DNA of 7,097 nt. It comes from an uncultured bacterium (GTDB lineage Bacteria; Bdellovibrionota_C; UBA2361; SZUA-149; CALKYB01). The position numbers and the translations under genes are program-made. The stretch lies in assembly GCA_938003565.1 (NCBI GenBank), contig CALKYB010000337.1, forward strand, positions 1-7,097. The letters run 5' to 3'. The notes beneath the pieces are model-generated. The model was not told the DNA's origin. It did no database searches and worked only from the letters and a program-made list of their open reading frames with translations. Shown here in pieces: positions 5,753 through 7,097 of this stretch (positions within the stretch are counted from its first letter, which is position 1; every line of letters starts with the position of its first letter).

Positions 5753-7097
5753 ATGTCAAAAAATAGCTCTGATGCTACCACCATGGACGAAACTATCCAA
5801 GATTCTCAGTCAATTTCCTTTCGAGATATTATTGAAAATAAATCTTTAGTTGAGGCACTGGAAAAAAACTCCCTGATCAACCCTACACCTGTTCAGATCA
5901 AAACAATCCCCACTGCGCTAAGTGGCACAGACCTTATAGCTCAAGCTCAAACCGGAAGCGGTAAAACCCTGGCCTTCTCAATCCCCGTAGTGGCTTCTCT
6001 GCAGAACAGTGATAAGCATATCGATAAAACTCTGGCATTAATACTAACCCCTACACGAGAACTAGCGGAACAAATCCATCTTGTCATCAATTCTATTTCT
6101 CCTGATCTTGCTCCAGTTTGCGTGATTGGTGGCGTAGATCAAAAAAAGCAAATAAAAAAACTTTCCTCTGATGCAAGAGTTGTAATCGGAACACCCGGAA
6201 GAATAATGGACCTAATGAGACAAAAAGAATTGTCTCTCCGGCATTGTAAAACATTTGTTCTCGACGAAGCTGACGAGATGCTATCAATGGGGTTTGTCGA
6301 CGACATTAAAGACATCCTAAAAAAACTTCCCAAGAGTCGACAAGGTCTATTTCTAAGCGCCACAATTACTCCAAGGGTAGAAATGCTAGCGAGAAGCTTT
6401 CTCTCAAGTCCGGAGAAAATCATTATAGAAACCGACGACGACTTGGTACCAGACATCGAGCATTCCTATTATGAAGTTGGCAGCGACTTAATGGCTAAAC
6501 CAGCTGCGCTGACGGACATCATCGAAGTTCTTCAACCTGATTCGACAATTATTTTCTGCAACACCAAAAGCGACACGGAGTTGGTAGAAGCCTTGCTTCG
6601 TAGAAAAGGTTTTGATGCGCGACGAATCAACTCAGATCTTAATCAGTCCCAAAGAAATCGTGTCATGACTAAAATTCGCGCCAAAGAATTAAAATTTTTG
6701 GTAGCGACAGACATCGCAGCTCGAGGCATCGATATTGCAGAAATAGAGCTGGTGGTAAACTTCTCAATCCACGACCAACCCGAAACCTACGTGCACAGAA
6801 CCGGTCGAACTGGTCGTGCAGGTAAAAAAGGTAGTGCAATCAGTCTAGTTGGACCAAAAGACTTTGGCTCCTTTCACTTTCTCAGTAAAGTCCTAGACAC
6901 GGATTTTACAAAAAAGGAACTTCCAAGCGATTCCGACGTAGCTAGTGCTAGACTCAAGCATGTTCAAGAGATTATCTCCTCGAAAGAAGTTGTCCCTAAG
7001 GAACGTGACCAACTTGTAGCTAAAGAGTTATTATCCAATCTAGGAGTAAAGGCTTCTGAAAACGAAGACCTCGTTAAGCAAATCGCCCTAATGAGTC
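5753..7097 (+). CDS. DEAD-box RNA helicase, 3' end beyond the window
   Basis: This ATP-dependent cytoplasmic RNA helicase is of the DeaD/CsdA/RhlE type and remodels RNA duplexes in ribosome assembly, mRNA decay or cold adaptation. Counting from the second ATG (5783), the motifs are: Q motif with TPVQ at 35-38, Walker A AQTGSGKT at 55-62, PTREL at 90-94, GG at 116-117, TPGR at 137-140, DEAD at 161-164, SAT at 192-194, IIFCNTK at 256-262, ATDIAARGID at 308-317 and HRTGRTGRAG at 338-347. All core motifs are intact. The tail after about residue 380 (SDSDVASARLKHVQEI) resembles the post-core region of CsdA/DeaD-like proteins, but the gene is cut at the edge, so an RNA-binding C-terminal domain cannot be seen. 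An in-frame stop at 5747 limits the start to 5753 or 5783; neither has a Shine-Dalgarno. It is transcribed divergently from the lipoprotein-ileS-lspA cluster. Confidence 0.95.
   Translation, partial: MSKNSSDATTMDETIQDSQSISFRDIIENKSLVEALEKNSLINPTPVQIKTIPTALSGTDLIAQAQTGSGKTLAFSIPVVASLQNSDKHIDKTLALILTPTRELAEQIHLVINSISPDLAPVCVIGGVDQKKQIKKLSSDARVVIGTPGRIMDLMRQKELSLRHCKTFVLDEADEMLSMGFVDDIKDILKKLPKSRQGLFLSATITPRVEMLARSFLSSPEKIIIETDDDLVPDIEHSYYEVGSDLMAKPAALTDIIEVLQPDSTIIFCNTKSDTELVEALLRRKGFDARRINSDLNQSQRNRVMTKIRAKELKFLVATDIAARGIDIAEIELVVNFSIHDQPETYVHRTGRTGRAGKKGSAISLVGPKDFGSFHFLSKVLDTDFTKKELPSDSDVASARLKHVQEIISSKEVVPKERDQLVAKELLSNLGVKASENEDLVKQIALMS

Noticed and set aside
5754..5759. Perfect TTGACA on the minus strand near the propeller gene start, as a -35 box
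   Set aside because: It lies only 8 bases before the ATG at 5745, and no -10-like sequence occurs 16-18 bases downstream, where the codons of the signal peptide lie.
6093..6456. Minus-strand open frames inside the helicase gene
   Set aside because: They overlap the conserved DEAD and SAT motif region of the plus-strand gene and show no coding features of their own.
1..7097. Genome-wide reading of UGA as glycine or tryptophan
   Set aside because: Three long genes have no in-frame TGA, Gly uses GGN and Trp uses TGG throughout, and lspA ends at a TGA at its expected length.

Overview
The window looks like chromosomal DNA from a Gram-negative (diderm) bacterium with moderately AT-rich sequence. 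Two genes encode probable lipoproteins, and one of these lies in an operon with the lipoprotein signal peptidase. The isoleucyl-tRNA synthetase is the long, eukaryote/archaeon-like form (IleS2), which occurs in scattered bacterial phyla, so it does not fix the phylum. Most genes here lack a clear Shine-Dalgarno sequence; the exceptions are lspA and the left-edge lipoprotein. I cannot name the organism.

Layout from left to right. Positions 1-201 (minus) hold the 5' part of a glycine-zipper lipoprotein gene that runs off the left edge and carries an in-frame TGA at codon 37. Positions 202-644 are AT-rich and intergenic. They contain the ribosome binding site, a possible -10 box and an inverted repeat for that lipoprotein, and the region downstream of lspA; I see no convincing gene there. 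Positions 645-5745 (minus) form a tight cluster transcribed in the order propeller lipoprotein, ileS, lspA, with gaps of 14 and 17 bases. From 5753 to the right edge (plus) runs a DEAD-box RNA helicase gene, incomplete at its 3' end and divergent from the cluster.

How they fit together. LspA cleaves the signal peptide of prolipoproteins, so both the co-transcribed propeller protein and the left-edge glycine-zipper protein are plausible substrates. The ileS-lspA pairing is a common bacterial arrangement. The unusual partner is the first gene, a probable seven-bladed beta-propeller lipoprotein. The helicase is a typical housekeeping RNA remodelling enzyme.

The most notable observation is the TGA in the glycine-zipper gene. 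It falls exactly on a glycine position of the GxxxG register, and the reading frame stays open and zipper-like for 30 more codons. The large intact genes contain no in-frame TGA, which argues against genome-wide UGA recoding. A recent nonsense mutation, a sequencing error or local readthrough are the remaining explanations. I did not find a convincing new multi-gene system.
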